Shown here piece by piece: positions 62,101-64,000 of a stretch of 64,000 bases of DNA. The position numbers were made by a program, and so were the translations under genes. Source of the DNA: Asterochloris sp. CNOR1 (taxonomy: Eukaryota > Chlorophyta > Trebouxiophyceae > Trebouxiales > Trebouxiaceae); assembly GCA_963969365.1 (NCBI GenBank), contig OZ017750.1, positions 1,426,001 to 1,490,000 of the forward strand, given 5' to 3'. The notes under the pieces are model-generated. The model saw only the letters and a program-made list of their open reading frames with translations, searched no databases and was not told the DNA's origin. How positions within the stretch are numbered: position 1 is the stretch's first letter; each line of letters opens with the position of its first letter.

Positions 62101-63978
62101 AGCAATCATTGCTACGTTCAACGTCCTCTGGACTGCCTGGCCGACCATCGCTTTTGCTGCGCTTGAGCAGGCAAGTTCCTGCATCATTTCTGCTGGCCAG
62201 TGGAGCTGTCTTTGCAAGATACTCCCAAGCTTCTTAGTAACTCCAAAGCAAATGCTGAGCCAGCACCAGGCCTTGCTGATAATCTGGCAGCTCTCAATCA
62301 GGCAGCAGCCCCTGCTTCAGCACCATGCTCGGTGCTTCTTCAAGATTCAGAGACTGTCCTTCCAATCAACTGTGCCTCGTCCCTGTACAGGACGTGTCTG
62401 CCAAGAATGTCATGGCACACCCCCAGCTCTACATGGAGACTATGAACATGGATCGCAGAAGATTCTTTGCCTTACTGAGCAGGTTAGCCTGCACTGCTTT
62501 ATCCTGTCCCGCTGCAGCTGCTGGGTGCTGATATGTCAGCCCAAACCTTTGAGACGACAGCACGCAGCTGGCATGTGCCCTTCACCCAGCCTGCATGACC
62601 AGGGCCATTGCTTTTCTCAAAGGTTCCCTGAGTCCCAGATATAAGGTAGGGCAGCAAATGACCCGTCTCGCAGCCCTCCTGCCGCAGGTGGCTGCTGGAG
62701 GGTCTCTGGCATGGCCTGGTCTGTTTCTTTGCCCCGCTGCTAGCCCTGGGTAGGCCACGCAGGGATGGCACTGTGGACGGCCTGCCCACCTATGGCGTGG
62801 CAACCTACACAGCAGTCATCCTCATTGTCAACCTGAAGGTGCAAGCTGCTGCTGTATAGGTGTTGTGTTGTCAGACGTCCCTTCCAAGCAGCGCCCTGCT
62901 TCTCATATGTGTGTGGCGTCACAGCTGCTGGACTGCCAGCCTGCAATGCCACCCGAACGAATTTTACTGCAACCAGGCATGCACCTCGACGTACAGTATG
63001 AAACTGGCAGCTACTGCTTCATGCTGGCATACAGTCTTGTACCAGCCACATGCCTGTGTCCCTGAGCCCTTGTGGGCCACTTCTGTGCCGCAATCTGAGG
63101 TGGAGTTGCACAGCCAATCCAGCTTCCTCGCCTTGCTGACAATTGGCTGGGTGCCCCTACCCTGCAGGTGGCCATGCGCAGCTACCACCTCACCGCCATC
63201 AACCTGCTGCTTATCTTTGGCCTGTCGATTGGGTGCTGGTTCCCCGCCCTGTGGGGCCTGAGCACCATTCCCCAGCTGGAGGCAGCCATGTCAACCATGA
63301 TTGGCATTGCGCCCCGCCTGTACAGCAATGTGGTATTCTGGCTGACTGTGGGCCTGGCCGCCCCGGTCATTGCGCTGATGTCAGACTTCCTGAGAGTGGC
63401 CTTTGAGCGCCAGTTCTGCCCACAGGACCATCAGATTTTCCAGGCAAGCCGGGGGTTGGGGGAGCTAGGGAGGCTGGGCAGTGCATGCAGGCACGCTTGG
63501 TGGCTTTATCGGCAGCATGTCGTTCCAGGGGCCCGTGGACCTGCCTGCTGCAGCCATTACGCTCAGGTCCACTCCCTGCGTGATATTTGAGCGTCGTCTG
63601 ACTCACACAATCATTAAATGTTCCAGACAGGCTGCAGCCTGTGAGGGAAACGCTGGGACAGGCCATAAGTGCAAAGAATGGTCGTTTGGTTGAGCATGGC
63701 CAGGCACAACCTTGAATGACAGTCCAGTTGAGCTGATCCCCTTCCTGTGTGGGCGTCTGCAGGGCAGGCATGGCGTCGTGCCCGTGACTGCTGAAATGTG
63801 ATATGATTTTCTCCAGACCCCAAATGGCTTTGGCTGCACTCATTTGGCTGCAGGAGTTGGAGATGTTGGAGAAGTCTGCTGGCTTCCAGCCCACAGCGGC
63901 TGCTGAAGAGATGCCACTGTCCCCCCATCGGGAGCGTGAGGGTGTGAGGCAACCAGGGGAGCTTCCCAGCGTGTCAGA
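53134..63978 (+). CDS. P4-ATPase phospholipid flippase (ALA/DRS2 family), 3' end outside window
   Basis: Moves phospholipids to the cytosolic leaflet. Exons: 53134-53289, about 53364-53519, 53711-53850, 54374-54494, 54755-54883, 55216-55427, 55741-55918, 56056-56198, 56408-56574, 56897-56980, 57182-57420, 57655-57735, 57933-58042, 58406-58568, 58924-59103, 59908-60110, 60721-60902, 61473-61651, 61843-61912, 62073-62170, 62391-62482, 62688-62838, 63168-63443, 63854-63978. It starts [16 protein letters not shown]. Motifs: [23 protein letters not shown] (actuator), [10 protein letters not shown] (P4-specific membrane motif), DKTGTLTQN (phosphorylated Asp at 56971), [67 protein letters not shown] and [10 protein letters not shown]-terminal membrane segments follow. 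GC donors end the exons at 53850, 57420, 62170 and 63443. The long introns 53851-54373, 59104-59907, 60111-60720 and 60903-61472 hold no other gene. Confidence 0.95.
58111..58140 (+). repeat. Decayed copy of P4-ATPase exon 57933-58042 3' edge
   Basis: The true exon end and donor read CCGCATGCCCGGTGGCAG|GTGGGCAC. About 95 bp downstream, CCGCATGCCACACAGCAG|GTGGGCAC repeats the exon end together with the same donor. Confidence 0.75.
58797..58840 (+). repeat. Decayed copy of P4-ATPase exon 58924-59103 5' edge
   Basis: The exon start GAGTGGCACCAGCGCTTCCA, continuing TGAGGCGAGTGTCAGCCTGA, is echoed upstream at 58797 as GAAGTGGTGCAAGCGCTTCC, continuing ACAGAGCCAGTGTCAGCCTGA. The copy lacks a TGCAG acceptor. 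Confidence 0.8.
59205..59259 (+). repeat. Decayed copy of P4-ATPase exon 58924-59103 3' edge with donor
   Basis: The exon end GCCCGAGGCTATTGCCCTGC (continuing TCTCCAAGGCAGGCATCAAG) and donor GTAGGTGTGCC recur as GCCCGAGGCCATTGCGCTGC (continuing TCTCCAAAGCAGGCGCCAAG) with GTAGGGGTGCC. This is the least diverged echo in the window, and its frame is still open. Confidence 0.88.
61214..61450 (+). repeat. Four decayed copies of P4-ATPase exon 61473-61651 5' edge
   Basis: The true acceptor and exon start read TTGCTGCAG|GCATTGGCGATGG. Similar TTGCTGCAGGCA or TTGTTGCAGGCA words lie at about 61214 (GCACTGACAGCGGTG follows), 61387, 61407 and 61435 (a GCAAGCATG variant), spaced irregularly from 20 to 170 bp. 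Confidence 0.7.
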
Positions 63979-64000
63979 GTAAGTGCGATGCCCGGTCTAA

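Overview
The window is nuclear DNA of a green-lineage eukaryote, most likely a chlorophyte alga of trebouxiophyte or chlorophycean type (inference). It is GC-rich. Short exons of about 60-250 bp are separated by introns of about 60-1000 bp that nearly all end in TGCAG. The gene families are plant-like: expansins, a FOUR LIPS-type MYB, a calcium-binding TPR protein of the Arabidopsis At1g05150 type, and a P4-ATPase. Two genes are followed by the chlorophyte polyadenylation word TGTAA. No tRNA, rRNA, CRISPR array, bacterial operon or intact mobile element was seen. Exons were assembled by eye from reading frame, splice-site phase and family conservation. Most junctions are firm; the unresolved ones are named in the entries.

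Layout. 33-5919 (+): 3' part of an SNF2 chromatin-remodelling ATPase. 6348-9472 and 11535-15474 (+): two tandem secreted expansins with a ShKT-like Cys-rich tail. 15776-19677 (+): mitochondrial intermediate peptidase (M3). About 19770-20749 (+): unknown protein with a C-terminal membrane helix. 21097-29190 (+): protein with two GYF domains and a long acidic tail. 29710-38062 (-): EF-hand/TPR calcium-binding protein, converging on the GYF gene. Head-to-head with it, 38769-43357 (+): R2R3 MYB factor. 44079-51338 (+): secreted proteinase K-type subtilase. 53134 to past the window end (+): P4-ATPase lipid flippase. The genes do not form a pathway; this is an ordinary chromosomal neighbourhood, apart from the expansin pair.

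The most unusual signal is in the introns. Many contain decayed, in-order copies of the edge of the exon next to them (splice site plus 20-70 bp of exon), once or several times. I call these exon-edge echoes; they occur in at least five unrelated genes. Two other observations fit with them. The two tandem expansins differ at five intron positions although their proteins align closely. GC-AG introns with strong GCAAGY or GCGAGT donors recur, about eight in the window. Together they suggest a genome in which small tandem duplications across splice junctions continually lengthen introns, and perhaps create or shift them.
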